Source: Spirochaetota bacterium
GTDB lineage: Bacteria > Spirochaetota > UBA4802 > UB4802
DNA length: 48,266 bases
Assembly: GCA_040756435.1 (NCBI GenBank)
Contig: JBFLZD010000027.1
Location: 1 to 48,266 of the forward strand
Reading direction: 5' to 3'
Below the pieces are notes generated by a model. The model searched no databases. It worked only from the letters and a program-made list of their open reading frames with translations, and was not told where the DNA came from. Positions 8,233 through 17,783 of the stretch are shown one piece after another (the stretch's first letter is position 1; each line of letters opens with the position of its first letter). The translations under genes were made by a program, and so were the position numbers.

Positions 8233-10938
8233 ATGAATAGAAAGTTTTTAATAGCACTGATTGTTTTCATGGTTTTATATGTATTGGTATATTCAGTGGG
8301 TAATTTTTATATTGATTATCGCTGGTTTTCAATGTATAACCATCTGGATATATTCTGGATTCTCTTCTTTTCAAAGTTTAACGTACAGACGTTATTTTGG
8401 GGTTTGTTCATAGGATTATTCATACTTAATTTTATTCTTATAAGGATTTTGGGGGGCAAAGGTAGAATATTCACAAAAAACATTCTGGATAGAATTCGAA
8501 TCCCAGGATTTGGAACAACCCGCAACCTGTTGTTTGTTTTATTAGCTGCAGGTGTAATAGTTTTAGGTTTTTTTATGGGTTTATGGGCTTCAGCTTACTG
8601 GAAAGAATATTTAATGTATAAAAATGCAGTTTCATTTACTGGCTTCCCAAACGATCCCCTGTTTAATAAAGACATAGGATTTTATGTATTCACTCTTCCA
8701 TTCTATAAATTCATGTTTCGGTGGTCATTGGTTTCACTTTCGATAATAACTATATTCTCTTTTTTCTTTCATATATTGAATAATGGGATTTTTTCGCAAG
8801 ATGGCAAGCTGGAATTTTCCCGTTTTGCACGTGCGCATCTGTCTACACTTATGGGTTTAATTGTGTTACTCATTGCAACCGGGTACCGGTTACTTTCATA
8901 TGATTTATTGTTTAATAACAGGGCAAAGTTTTTTGGTGCAGGTTATACTGATGTTCATGCAAAATTGCTAGCTTATGACATATGCATAGTAATATCAGTA
9001 ATTGCTGCTATTTTGCTTTTTGCCAATATAATTACACGCAGCTTTAAATTGCCAGTGATTATTTTAATAACCTTATTGCCAGTTTATTTTATATTTGGGA
9101 CAATCTTTCCTGCATTGCAGCAACGCTTCATTGTTGATCCAAATGAATTGGAAAAAGAATCTCCATACATTAAATATAATATTGAATTCACACGGTTAGC
9201 TTTTGGGCTCAATGCAATCAAAGAGATGCCCTTTGAAAATGCGCCTACGTTGACATTGCGTGATTTAGAAATGAACAAGGATGTGGTTAATAATATACGT
9301 CTTTGGGACTGGCGCCCTTTAAAACAAACATATAAGCAATTACAGGGTTTAAAACCTTATTATGATTTTATTGATGTTGATATAGTACGGTATTCTGTAA
9401 ACAATCAGAAAGTTGCACTTAATATATCGGCGCGGGAATTGGATAACAGTAAATTAACCGTTTCAAAAAATTCATGGTTGAACAATCATTTGATTTTTAC
9501 TCATGGTTATGGTATTGTTGCCAGCAGAGTAGATAGAATTACACCTGAAGGGCTTCCGGAACTTGTACTGTATGATATCCCTCCAAAATACAAAATACAG
9601 ATACCCGTTGAAGTACCACAAATATATTATGGTGAACATAATAATGCATACATTATTACTAATACACGAGTAACTCCTGGTGAATTTGATTATCCGTATG
9701 GTGATGAAAACAAATATACACTGTATACTGGAACAGGAGGTGATGTACTTGATTCGGTTATAAAACGAGCTATGTATGCAATAGCCTTTGGTGACTTTAA
9801 TATTTTAATTTCTAATGTGATAACCAGTACAAGCAGAATCCATTTCCGAAGAAATATAACCGAAATGATAAAAGCCATCACTCCATTTTTATATTATGAT
9901 TCTGACCCATACGTTGTAGTTGCGGGAGGTAAAATATACTGGATTATTGATGGATATACATCTTCAAATGCATTTCCGTATTCATCACCAGTGCAATTGG
10001 AACATGGTGAATCAATAAATTATATCCGAAATGCAGTGAAAATTGTTATTGATGCATACAATGGCAGCATTACATATTATATCTCTGATCCAAATGATCC
10101 TGTAATTAATGCATATTCCAAAATTTTTAAAAATTTATTTCTTCCTATTGATAAAATGCCTTCAGAATTACAGGTACACCTGCGTTATCCTGAAGGCTTA
10201 TTTAATCTTCAGGCACAGCAACTGTTGCGGTATCACATGACAAATATAAATGTTTTTTATAATAATGAGGATTTATGGGATATTCCACTGCAGATATATG
10301 AAAACGAAAAAGAGTATATGCATAGTTACTATCTTGTAACCGCTTTGCCTGGTGAAAAAACAACTGAATTTCTTTTAATATTGCCTTTTACACCCGCCAA
10401 GAAAGACAATATGATAGGATTTCTGGTTGCCCGCTGTGATATGCCTTCTTATGGACAATTATTATTATACACATTGCCCAAGGATAAACTTAACTTTGGG
10501 CCTATGCAGATTGAAGCCCGAATAAATCAGGATGCAGAAATTTCAAAACAGCTAACATTGTGGAGTCAACGTGGTTCACGGGTAATACGTGGGAACATGT
10601 TAGTACTGCCAGTTAAGGATTCAATTCTTTTTATTGAACCATTATACCTTAAAGCCGAAACAAGTGAAATGCCGGAATTAAAAAGAGTTATTGTTTCATA
10701 TAGAGATAAAATTGTTATGGAAGAAAATCTTTCAATGGCACTTTCACGACTATTTACCGAAGGAGGTGGAATAAGTTTTGATTATTCTACGGATTACGGG
10801 TTAAAAGATCTCATTAATAAGGCTTATATGCATTTTATTCAGGCTGAGGAATATCAACGTCAGGGTAACTGGGCAAAATATGGGGAAGAGTTAAAACAAT
10901 TGAAGGACACACTGACAGCTTTACGGAATAGCAAGTAA
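8233..10938 (+). CDS. UPF0182 family large membrane protein
   Basis: A 901-residue protein matching UPF0182 (COG1615) over its full length. About seven membrane segments occupy the first ~330 residues, including VYSVGNFYIDYRWF and SAYWKEYLMYKNAVSF. The soluble remainder carries the conserved NIRLWDWRPLKQTYKQLQ, TNTRVTPGEFDYPYGD, ERSQ-like and FRWNITEM-type blocks, and MPSELQVHLRYPEGLF. A short helical tail at about 870-900 resembles the family's C-terminal region. Function is unknown; the large domain is probably extracytoplasmic. A GGAG site precedes the ATG. It is followed after 28 bases by another membrane-anchored gene, so an operon from the MFS gene to 11671 is likely. Confidence 0.9.
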   Translation: MNRKFLIALIVFMVLYVLVYSVGNFYIDYRWFSMYNHLDIFWILFFSKFNVQTLFWGLFIGLFILNFILIRILGGKGRIFTKNILDRIRIPGFGTTRNLLFVLLAAGVIVLGFFMGLWASAYWKEYLMYKNAVSFTGFPNDPLFNKDIGFYVFTLPFYKFMFRWSLVSLSIITIFSFFFHILNNGIFSQDGKLEFSRFARAHLSTLMGLIVLLIATGYRLLSYDLLFNNRAKFFGAGYTDVHAKLLAYDICIVISVIAAILLFANIITRSFKLPVIILITLLPVYFIFGTIFPALQQRFIVDPNELEKESPYIKYNIEFTRLAFGLNAIKEMPFENAPTLTLRDLEMNKDVVNNIRLWDWRPLKQTYKQLQGLKPYYDFIDVDIVRYSVNNQKVALNISARELDNSKLTVSKNSWLNNHLIFTHGYGIVASRVDRITPEGLPELVLYDIPPKYKIQIPVEVPQIYYGEHNNAYIITNTRVTPGEFDYPYGDENKYTLYTGTGGDVLDSVIKRAMYAIAFGDFNILISNVITSTSRIHFRRNITEMIKAITPFLYYDSDPYVVVAGGKIYWIIDGYTSSNAFPYSSPVQLEHGESINYIRNAVKIVIDAYNGSITYYISDPNDPVINAYSKIFKNLFLPIDKMPSELQVHLRYPEGLFNLQAQQLLRYHMTNINVFYNNEDLWDIPLQIYENEKEYMHSYYLVTALPGEKTTEFLLILPFTPAKKDNMIGFLVARCDMPSYGQLLLYTLPKDKLNFGPMQIEARINQDAEISKQLTLWSQRGSRVIRGNMLVLPVKDSILFIEPLYLKAETSEMPELKRVIVSYRDKIVMEENLSMALSRLFTEGGGISFDYSTDYGLKDLINKAYMHFIQAEEYQRQGNWAKYGEELKQLKDTLTALRNSK

Positions 10939-10966
10939 TATTCATTTCAGATAAAGGGAGTTTTTC

Positions 10967-11671
10967 ATGAAAAAAATTATACTATCAATTGTAGTGATTT
11001 TGTTAGTTATACTTATTGGATTTGTAACATATGTTGCAAATAAGACAGTACGTGTAAATGAAACTGATATACCTGGATTTACGCCAATCAAAAATGATGC
11101 ATTGGCAGATAAATATTGCCCATATATTATTTCAAATTCTGAATATGAATATCCATACGCTGTATATTACCGCGCAAGTGTAGATGATAAAGGAAATACA
11201 TATATTGCATATCATTATTTCTGGGAACGAGAAGTTAATAATACCAGAGGATTTATACCATGGTTAAGCCGAAACATTTACACAGGAGGGTTAAAACTGC
11301 AAAAAATTATGTTTGGCAAACATGATATTGAAGTTATTGGTCTTGTTATTAATAAAAAAAATATCATTACAAAAGTTATTTATGAAAGTCCTGAAAATTA
11401 TAATCCCAATGTTTTTTCCGTTAAGCATAAAACGAATGAAATAACGCAAAATATAATTTTGCCATTGCGGTTTAAAGTTGTATCCTGGAACCATTTGTTT
11501 CAGCATGTTGATGATAAATATACGTTAAAAAAAGGCGAGGTTGAGTTATTTATTAAGCCAAAATATTTTACTCAGGATTTGTGGGATGAATTCACAATGT
11601 TTAAAAAGGAAGAAACAGCATTAAAACAAAATAGAGCCCATTACCCATGGGAAAGAGAATTTATACATTAA
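10967..11671 (+). CDS. Membrane-anchored protein of unknown function
   Basis: A 234-residue protein with one N-terminal hydrophobic segment (about residues 4-25) followed by NKTVRVNETD, with no lipobox and no obvious cleavage site. It is likely a signal anchor with an exported domain. The remainder is tyrosine- and lysine-rich with mixed beta character (YPYAVYYRASVDDKG, YIAYHYFWERE). I do not recognise the family. GGGAG lies 7 bases before the ATG. It is 28 bases after the UPF0182 gene and probably in its operon. Confidence 0.7.
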   Translation: MKKIILSIVVILLVILIGFVTYVANKTVRVNETDIPGFTPIKNDALADKYCPYIISNSEYEYPYAVYYRASVDDKGNTYIAYHYFWEREVNNTRGFIPWLSRNIYTGGLKLQKIMFGKHDIEVIGLVINKKNIITKVIYESPENYNPNVFSVKHKTNEITQNIILPLRFKVVSWNHLFQHVDDKYTLKKGEVELFIKPKYFTQDLWDEFTMFKKEETALKQNRAHYPWEREFIH

Positions 11672-11679
11672 TAACAATT

Positions 11680-11871
11680 ATGCGAATAGGGAAATTTTAC
11701 CCGGTAAAATCAAATAAAATACTTCACATCCATGATTATATTGAAGTAATTGTTTATAATAACAATGGAAATGATATAGTTTTACAATGTGAAATAGAAG
11801 ATGTGGTGCAGAATGGCTTATCGTATGTGTATAAGATTTTTGTGCCAAATCCATATAAGCCTAAACTATGA
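11680..11871 (+). CDS. Small hypothetical protein
   Basis: A 63-residue frame starting MRIGKFYPVKSNKILHIHDY and ending NPYKPKL. It has a plausible beta-rich pattern (IEVIVYNNNGNDIVLQCEIED), but no clear ribosome site and no recognised family. The frame could extend upstream to 11647, overlapping the preceding gene. It ends 40 bases before a MITE-like element. Either a short real gene or a remnant. Confidence 0.35.
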   Translation: MRIGKFYPVKSNKILHIHDYIEVIVYNNNGNDIVLQCEIEDVVQNGLSYVYKIFVPNPYKPKL

Positions 11872-11910
11872 TTAATTATAGTATTATTACTGTCCAATCT
11901 ACAGTGGGCA

Positions 11911-12146
11911 GTTTGGGGTCGTCTCAAAACCAACCGTGGGGCTTGCAATGACGTGAGTGTAATGTAATTGTGAGCTTAGCACCAGTGCTGAGCTTGTCGA
12001 AGCAAAGCAATCTTAATACCGTAGAAGATGAAATTGCCACGCGCTTGCTGCGCTCGCAACTATGGGATTGCTTCGTCACTTCGTTCCTCGCAATGACGCA
12101 GGTGCAAAGTAATTGCAATGAGGTGTCTTTTGGGATATCCTCATTA
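11911..12146 (-). mobile_element. MITE-like element, copy abutting the pheT stop codon
   Basis: Homologous to the element at 24223-24492 in opposite orientation. The left end has GTCTCAAAAC then GTGGGGCTTGCAATGACG, matching the complement of the other copy's right end. The right end is GAGGTGTCTTTTGGGATATC, matching the complement of the other copy's left end. Between them are imperfect palindromes of the ATTGCTTCGTC..CGCAATGACG type and a piece with CTTGTCGAAGC. There is no transposase. The right end coincides with the pheT stop codon (12144-12146), so the element's terminal hairpin lies immediately downstream of pheT. Confidence 0.65.
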
Positions 12147-14540
12147 TCGCAACTTATATCCATGCTTTTCTACAAATGCAACGACCTTCTTCTGAAGATT
12201 GTCAATTTCTTCCGGGGTTAATGTGTGGTCTTTGGCTCTGAATGTTATTCTGAATGAAACAGATTTTTTACCCTGTGGTATTGGTGGTTGATTGTATACT
12301 GAAATAACTTCAATATCAGCAATATGTTCCCTGTCAGCTTTATAGAGCATATCCACCAGTGTAGCAGCATATTCCTTTTCATCAGTTAATATGGAAATAT
12401 CAAAAGGTACATCAGGAAATTTTGGTAGTTCTTTAAACACTATATCCTGCTGTGGCAAAGATAACAGCAGATCAACATCAATATCAAAAAGTGCAACCTG
12501 TCCTTTAATTTCAAATTCATTGGCAATTTTAGGATGAAGTTCACATACCAGTGCAACAGGCTTGTTATGAATTAAAAGTTCCAGTGAACGTGCTGGATGT
12601 GCATATGGTGGCAGATTATCGCTTTTTGGCTTCAAAGTGTAATTAGTACGTAATGTTTTTTCAAAAATGCCAATGCAGCAGGCTTTGGCATCGTAAAAAA
12701 CAGGATGAACAGGTTTTTTTGAATATATAACTCCAGTAACTCTGGTATTTTCAGTAGCTAAATCTTTTGATAGTCTATTTTCTTTAAGGTAAATTCTTCC
12801 CAATTCAAAAATTTTGAAATCGTCAAAGAAGCGCTGGTTAGTTGTTATATTTACAATTAAATTTGGAATAAGGCTTCTTCGTAAACGGTCCTGTTCTTTT
12901 GACAGTGGATTTTTCAATTGCAATTCTTTGTTTTCATTTAATTGTAATTTATTAAGCAATGCTTCGCCAACAAATGAATAATTGCTAACTTCAGTCATAT
13001 GGAAATCATTGACCAAAATTGATTTAATTTCCCTTTCAAACGTTCGTTTACTGTTGCGTGAAGGTGGAGCACAGGGCACAAAAGGTGGTTGTTCAGGGAT
13101 ATTATCAAATCCATATATTCTGCCAATTTCTTCAACTATATCATCAGGTATTGAAATATCCTTTGTTGCACGATAACTGGGGACATCGATAATCAAACTG
13201 TTGTTATTTTTGGTTACCTTAAAATCTAAGGATGTAAGAATAGATACTATTGTGTTGTCATCAATTGAATGGCCTAATTTTCTTCGGATAAAATCTGTAG
13301 TAGTTGAAATACTGACTGGTTTTGCAGGCATGGGATAGGTGTCAATAATTGGTGTTACTGCTTCAGCTTCAGGACAAAGCATCTTTATCAGTTCATAGCA
13401 CCTGATAATTGCAGCAGGGCAAAGTTCAGGATCCAGTGATTTTTCAAAACGGATAGCTGCTTCTGTACGCAGATTGTATCTGTTTGCAGTACGGCGTATA
13501 TAAACGGGATTAAAATTTGCAGCTTCAAGAACAATTGAAGTTGTGTTGTCTTCAATTTCACTGTTGCCACCACCCATAACACCAGCCAGTGCGATAGCAC
13601 CACCACTATCGGCTATTACAACATCCTCAGATGTCAATACATGTTCCTGGCCATCCAGTGTGGTTAAATGCTCGCCATCTTCTGCAAACCGCACGATAAT
13701 TTCATTGCCACGCAGCTTTGTACGGTCAAATGCGTGCATTGGCTCACCCAATTCAGCCATAACATAATTGGTGATATCCACAATGTTGTTTATGGGACGC
13801 ATGCCGATTGCTTCAACCCGAGCTTTAAGCCAGTCAGGTGATTCCTTTATGGTAATGTTATTTACCATTAATCCGCAATAACGTGGCGCGCCTTCAGGAT
13901 TTTTAATAGTAACTTTTAGTGTTTCTTTAGATTTAAAATCTTTTGCAAGATCAAAATTTACAGGGTATTTAAAAGGCTTTTTAAATAATGCAGCTATTTC
14001 ACGTGCAAAACCTGTATGGCTCCATAAATCTGGCCTGTGGGTAATTGATTTATTGTCTATCTCTAAACGAACATCTATAAGGTTTGGGTACAGTTGTGCT
14101 AAGGTAATGCCAATGGGAGTATTTTCTGGAAATATCATTATACCTGAGTGGTCATCAGATATTCCCAGTTCACGCTCCGAACACAGCATTCCTTCGGATT
14201 CAACACCTCTGAGTTTTGCTTTTGTAACGGTGAAGGTGTCAGTAAATTTAGTACCAACCGGTGCAAGCGCTACAATATCACCAGCTTTGTGATTTGGTGC
14301 ACCGCATACAACCTGTAACACACTATTGCCGGTATCCACTTTGCATACGGTAAGTTTATCAGCATTGGGATGTTTGTTAACTTCTAAAATTTTTGCAGTA
14401 TAAATATTTTTTAAAAGCTCATGAGAATATTCAATAGAATCAATTTCAGCAGTTGACATGGTAAGCCGATTGGCAATATCAGCCACTGGAATGTCTTTAA
14501 TATCAACCATATCCTGAATAATATTTAATGAAATCCACAT
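12144..14540 (-). CDS. pheT: Phenylalanine--tRNA ligase beta subunit
   Basis: A 798-residue protein of normal length for bacterial PheT, which with PheS forms the alpha2-beta2 enzyme that charges tRNA-Phe. Domains in order: the EMAP-like tRNA-binding domain (about residues 40-150, HPNADKLTVCKVDTG and VCGAPNHKAGD), B3/B4 editing domain (about 200-400, GVMGGGNSEI and EAANFNPVYIRRTANR), B5 (about 410-475), the catalytic-like core (AHPARSLELLI) and a C-terminal FDX-ACB domain ending YKLR (SVSFRITFRAKDHTLTPEE). It starts 21 bases after pheS and is surely co-transcribed with it. Its stop codon lies at the end of a MITE-like element whose hairpin may now end the transcript. Confidence 0.96.
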   Translation of the reverse strand: MWISLNIIQDMVDIKDIPVADIANRLTMSTAEIDSIEYSHELLKNIYTAKILEVNKHPNADKLTVCKVDTGNSVLQVVCGAPNHKAGDIVALAPVGTKFTDTFTVTKAKLRGVESEGMLCSERELGISDDHSGIMIFPENTPIGITLAQLYPNLIDVRLEIDNKSITHRPDLWSHTGFAREIAALFKKPFKYPVNFDLAKDFKSKETLKVTIKNPEGAPRYCGLMVNNITIKESPDWLKARVEAIGMRPINNIVDITNYVMAELGEPMHAFDRTKLRGNEIIVRFAEDGEHLTTLDGQEHVLTSEDVVIADSGGAIALAGVMGGGNSEIEDNTTSIVLEAANFNPVYIRRTANRYNLRTEAAIRFEKSLDPELCPAAIIRCYELIKMLCPEAEAVTPIIDTYPMPAKPVSISTTTDFIRRKLGHSIDDNTIVSILTSLDFKVTKNNNSLIIDVPSYRATKDISIPDDIVEEIGRIYGFDNIPEQPPFVPCAPPSRNSKRTFEREIKSILVNDFHMTEVSNYSFVGEALLNKLQLNENKELQLKNPLSKEQDRLRRSLIPNLIVNITTNQRFFDDFKIFELGRIYLKENRLSKDLATENTRVTGVIYSKKPVHPVFYDAKACCIGIFEKTLRTNYTLKPKSDNLPPYAHPARSLELLIHNKPVALVCELHPKIANEFEIKGQVALFDIDVDLLLSLPQQDIVFKELPKFPDVPFDISILTDEKEYAATLVDMLYKADREHIADIEVISVYNQPPIPQGKKSVSFRITFRAKDHTLTPEEIDNLQKKVVAFVEKHGYKLR

Positions 14541-14561
14541 AATAATAACTCCAAAAAAGAC

Positions 14562-15593
14562 TTAAAATTGATAGAGGAAACGAACATCGCCGCTTAAGAA
14601 ATGGCGAATGTCATTAATACCATAGCGCATCATAACAAGCCTGTTTAAACCCAAACCAAACGCAAAGCCAGACCACTTATCCGGGTCAATATTCCCATAC
14701 TTGAGTACATTAGGATGAACCAGCCCACAGGGCAATAGCTCAACCCACCCGGAATATTTACATACACTACAACCCTTGCCACCACATATTAAACAGTGAA
14801 TATCTAACTCAAATCCAGGTTCAACAAAGGGGAAATATCCAGGGCGCAAGCGTATGGTTGTTTCTTTGTGGAAGATTTCTTTTAGCAATGTTTTCATAAA
14901 ATAGATAAGATGGGCCACAGAGATATCCTTATCCACCATCATGCCCTCAACCTGGTAAAATGTATTTTCATGTGAGGCATCAATACTTTCATAGCGGAAG
15001 ACCCTGCCAGGGCCAATAACTCTAAATGGTGGTTTAAGCCTCTCCATGCCTCTTATCTGAATTGCTGATGTATGTGTCCTGAGCAGATTGCCATCTTCAG
15101 TCCAGAATGTATCCTGCATATCGCGGGCAGGGTGGTATGGCGGGATATTGAGTGCTTCAAAGTTATAGTAATCAGTTTCTACCTCAGGGCCATCAAGAAT
15201 TTCAAAACCCATAGAGGTGAATATGTCCTCAATTTCATATTGTATTTGCGAAATAGGATGCAGGTGACCTCTTTCATACTGTTGTAATGTGCCGGGCAGT
15301 GTAAGCGTAACATCCAACCAGTCTTCCATGATAAGTTTGTTTATTTGCTGTTGGGTTAATACAGTTTTACGATTTTCCAGTGTGGATTCAATTTTTTCTT
15401 TCAGTTCGTTGGATAATTTGCCTATCTCAACACGCTCTTCCTGTGGCAATGTGCCAAGTGATCGCAAAACTTGCGTCAAATCACCTTTACGGCCCAACAC
15501 TTTAACACGTAACTGTTCCAATTGATCTATCGTTGTGGCTTTCTCAATTGCGGATATTGTTTGTTCATACAGGTCCTGAAGCTGCTTTTTCAT
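14562..15593 (-). CDS. pheS: Phenylalanine--tRNA ligase alpha subunit
   Basis: About 343 residues, the class II catalytic subunit. After an N-terminal coiled-coil (about 1-85) come HPARDMQDTFW, the motif 2 region GPGRVFRYESIDASHENTF, a cysteine-rich CLICGGKGCSVCKYSGW block, GCGL-like PCGLVHPNVL and motif 3 GFAFGLGLNRLVMMRYGI. I chose the third possible in-frame start, the ATG at 15593, because AGGTG sits 7 bases upstream of it; the earlier GTG and ATG overlap that site. The pair pheS-pheT is the usual bacterial order. No T-box-like or leader-peptide structure was recognised upstream, where an inverted pair of the iterated 10-mer is found instead. Confidence 0.96.
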   Translation of the reverse strand: MKKQLQDLYEQTISAIEKATTIDQLEQLRVKVLGRKGDLTQVLRSLGTLPQEERVEIGKLSNELKEKIESTLENRKTVLTQQQINKLIMEDWLDVTLTLPGTLQQYERGHLHPISQIQYEIEDIFTSMGFEILDGPEVETDYYNFEALNIPPYHPARDMQDTFWTEDGNLLRTHTSAIQIRGMERLKPPFRVIGPGRVFRYESIDASHENTFYQVEGMMVDKDISVAHLIYFMKTLLKEIFHKETTIRLRPGYFPFVEPGFELDIHCLICGGKGCSVCKYSGWVELLPCGLVHPNVLKYGNIDPDKWSGFAFGLGLNRLVMMRYGINDIRHFLSGDVRFLYQF

Positions 15594-15637
15594 ATACATC
15601 ACCTGAGTAATTACAAGTCTATACGTCCCTTACCAAG

Positions 15638-15675
15638 AACTATCGCCCAAAAAAAATATTATTTAGGCGATAGTT
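15638..15675. repeat. Inverted pair of the iterated 10-mer between PAP2 gene and pheS
   Basis: AACTATCGCC at 15638-15647 and GGCGATAGTT at 15666-15675 are perfect inverted copies, giving a 10-bp stem with an 18-base A/T loop. It lies 45 bases upstream of pheS in the gap after the PAP2 gene. Closely spaced inverted copies between genes are the arrangement taken by DNA uptake sequences in Neisseria and Haemophilus, where they can act as terminators. No U-tract follows the stem here on the minus strand; the loop itself contains eight T. Confidence 0.85.
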
Positions 15676-15800
15676 ACCGATAAATAATTTTTTAGATTTG
15701 TATTACAAAGGAACTGCTTGAAAAAAGTCAACAATATTACTATGAATTTTTATGTAAATTAACTATATGACAATCTCACAACTGATGCCGTGAGATGCAT

Positions 15801-16709
15801 TTAACCAGAACTATTACTCTTTTTTGAAAGGTATGGAATTTGCATAAATAGTGCAGGTGCGCCATACGATACCCACAACCCCATAAACCAGTATCGGATA
15901 AAGTCAAATACACTTGATGAGGGGAATACTATTTTAAGACCTTCTTTAATAACAAGGAGAATGATAATCCCTATGATAAATTTACAAAGCGCAGGTAGAA
16001 TTGTAAAAGTCATCTCTTCAGATTTATCTTTGTTGAGTATAAACCCTATTGCAAAACCGGATAGTACACCAAATGATTTGGCAATTTCATTGCCGGTTAA
16101 AGCTATGGCAATAATAAAAGGTACTATGACAAAAAGTGCAACTGCGGGGATTATACCGGTATTCCATAGTTTGTCGTAATGAGGGATTAACGCAATAACA
16201 CACAGAAAAATAACAGTCCCTAAAATTATGCCACCAGCCACATCACCTAAAAAATGTACACCTAAATACAGGCGAGAATACGAGATGGCAATAATCAAAA
16301 ATAGCGAAAATAGCGTAAAAACTCTATGCTTTAACACATAGGCCAATGTACCCCAGAATACTATTGCACTTTGAGCATGGCCGCTGGGAAATCCAGGGCT
16401 GTTAACAGGACAATACATGCGGTTCAGTTCTGCTATTGGTGGGGCAAGGTTTGCAGCATCTGGCCTGGGATTTATAAATAAAAATTTTGCAATATCGTTA
16501 ATTGCAGCAGATAGCAAAAAAGCAATGCCAACTATGGTTGCAACGCGTTTATTTACACACCAGAATAAAAATGGTATCACAAGAATATAAAACATCTCAT
16601 TGCCTAATTGTGTGAATGCAACCATAACAAAATCAAGCCATCTTCCGGCATAAAGATGTATCTGGTTTAATGTTTGTTCACTGAAAAGTAACTGGTTGGA
16701 AAAAAACAT
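15801..16709 (-). CDS. PAP2-family membrane phosphatase
   Basis: A 302-residue polytopic membrane protein with the three phosphatase motifs of the type 2 phosphatidic acid phosphatase superfamily: KFLFINPRP, PSGHAQS and SRLYLGVHFLGD. Members remove phosphate from lipid phosphates (undecaprenyl pyrophosphate, phosphatidate, lipid A) at the periplasmic face. Three or more hydrophobic segments follow the core, making the protein longer than a minimal PAP2. The exact substrate is not inferable. AAGGAG lies 6 bases before the ATG. It starts 29 bases after the ROK kinase gene, so the two probably share a transcript; 198 bases separate it from pheS. Confidence 0.88.
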   Translation of the reverse strand: MFFSNQLLFSEQTLNQIHLYAGRWLDFVMVAFTQLGNEMFYILVIPFLFWCVNKRVATIVGIAFLLSAAINDIAKFLFINPRPDAANLAPPIAELNRMYCPVNSPGFPSGHAQSAIVFWGTLAYVLKHRVFTLFSLFLIIAISYSRLYLGVHFLGDVAGGIILGTVIFLCVIALIPHYDKLWNTGIIPAVALFVIVPFIIAIALTGNEIAKSFGVLSGFAIGFILNKDKSEEMTFTILPALCKFIIGIIILLVIKEGLKIVFPSSSVFDFIRYWFMGLWVSYGAPALFMQIPYLSKKSNSSG

Positions 16710-16738
16710 AATTAACTCCTTTTGTAAAAAGAATTTGA

Positions 16739-17683
16739 TTATATCAGATTATCCAGCGCATATTTTGCAGCACCTATTGCTGCTGTGTAATCACCATATG
16801 AAGTTACACAGTAGTGAATATCTTCTTTCATGCCAGCTAAGGCCAACGTTTGTACACCCTGTATAATTTGTGGTAAAAAAAATTTATGTGCATTAGAAAG
16901 CCCGCCACCAAGTATAACTGCTTCAGGATTAAATATATTGACTAAATTTGCAATTCCAATTCCAAGGTATTGTCCAATTAAATTAAAGATATACAGTGCC
17001 AGAGCATCACCTTTTTGTGCTTCTTCAAATACCAATTGTGCTGTTAATGTCTCATGTTTTGTGCGGTTAATTATTGTTGAATCAGGATACATGCTTATAT
17101 GACTTTTTGTAAAATTGACAACCGCAGTTGCTGAACCATAGCACTCAAGGCAGCCTTTTCTTCCGCATTTACACAATAGCCCATTGTAATCAATAGTTGT
17201 ATGGCCAAATTCCATTGCACTTCCAGCATGGCCGGTATAGGGCACGCCATCAATAACCGCTCCACCGCCAATGCCAGTGCCCAATGTAAGCATTATCCAG
17301 TTCTTGAAATGGTTGCCATTGCCAAGCCACAGTTCGCCAAACACTGCGCAGTTTGCATCGTTTTCAAGAAAAGTTTTACATCCAGATAATTTATGTATTT
17401 TTTGCACCACGGGATAGTTTTTCCACCATGGAATATTGGGGCTTGTGACTACAATACCTTTGTGTTTATCAATAGCGCCTGCCGAGCCGATGCCTATGGC
17501 CTCAACTTCATTTTTGTTTATGTGCGATATTTCCTGTAAAATATCTATGCACTGTAAAATGTTTTTTTCAGTTTCAGAAATAGATTTTCCTGTGGGAACC
17601 TTTGTTTGTGCACGTATAACACCGGTGCTATCGACAATAATGCCTTTTATGTTTGTGCCGCCAATATCCAGACCAATAACCAT
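16739..17683 (-). CDS. ROK-family sugar kinase (glucokinase-like)
   Basis: A 314-residue ROK kinase. The start MVIGLDIGGTNIKG is the phosphate-binding motif, LTLGTGIGGGAVIDG and EFGHTTIDYNG are the core sugar-binding blocks, and CKCGRKGCLECYGSA is the zinc-binding ROK signature. The E-x-G-H element supports hexose (glucose or N-acetylhexosamine) phosphorylation by ATP in the cytoplasm. ROK proteins can also be repressors, but no N-terminal helix-turn-helix is present, so a kinase is favoured. It is the first gene of a likely two-gene unit with the PAP2 gene. Confidence 0.9.
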   Translation of the reverse strand: MVIGLDIGGTNIKGIIVDSTGVIRAQTKVPTGKSISETEKNILQCIDILQEISHINKNEVEAIGIGSAGAIDKHKGIVVTSPNIPWWKNYPVVQKIHKLSGCKTFLENDANCAVFGELWLGNGNHFKNWIMLTLGTGIGGGAVIDGVPYTGHAGSAMEFGHTTIDYNGLLCKCGRKGCLECYGSATAVVNFTKSHISMYPDSTIINRTKHETLTAQLVFEEAQKGDALALYIFNLIGQYLGIGIANLVNIFNPEAVILGGGLSNAHKFFLPQIIQGVQTLALAGMKEDIHYCVTSYGDYTAAIGAAKYALDNLI

Positions 17684-17783
17684 AGAATGACATCCACCAT
17701 GAAGTTAAACCGCATAGTATCACAAAACATTCTAAGGGCAATCATTTTTTTTATATAGGTGGTATAGAGCATATTATGAAAAA

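Noticed and set aside
15594-15800. T-box or phenylalanine leader peptide controlling pheST
   Set aside because: No Phe-rich short ORF and no T-box sequence is visible; the only structure is the inverted 10-mer pair.
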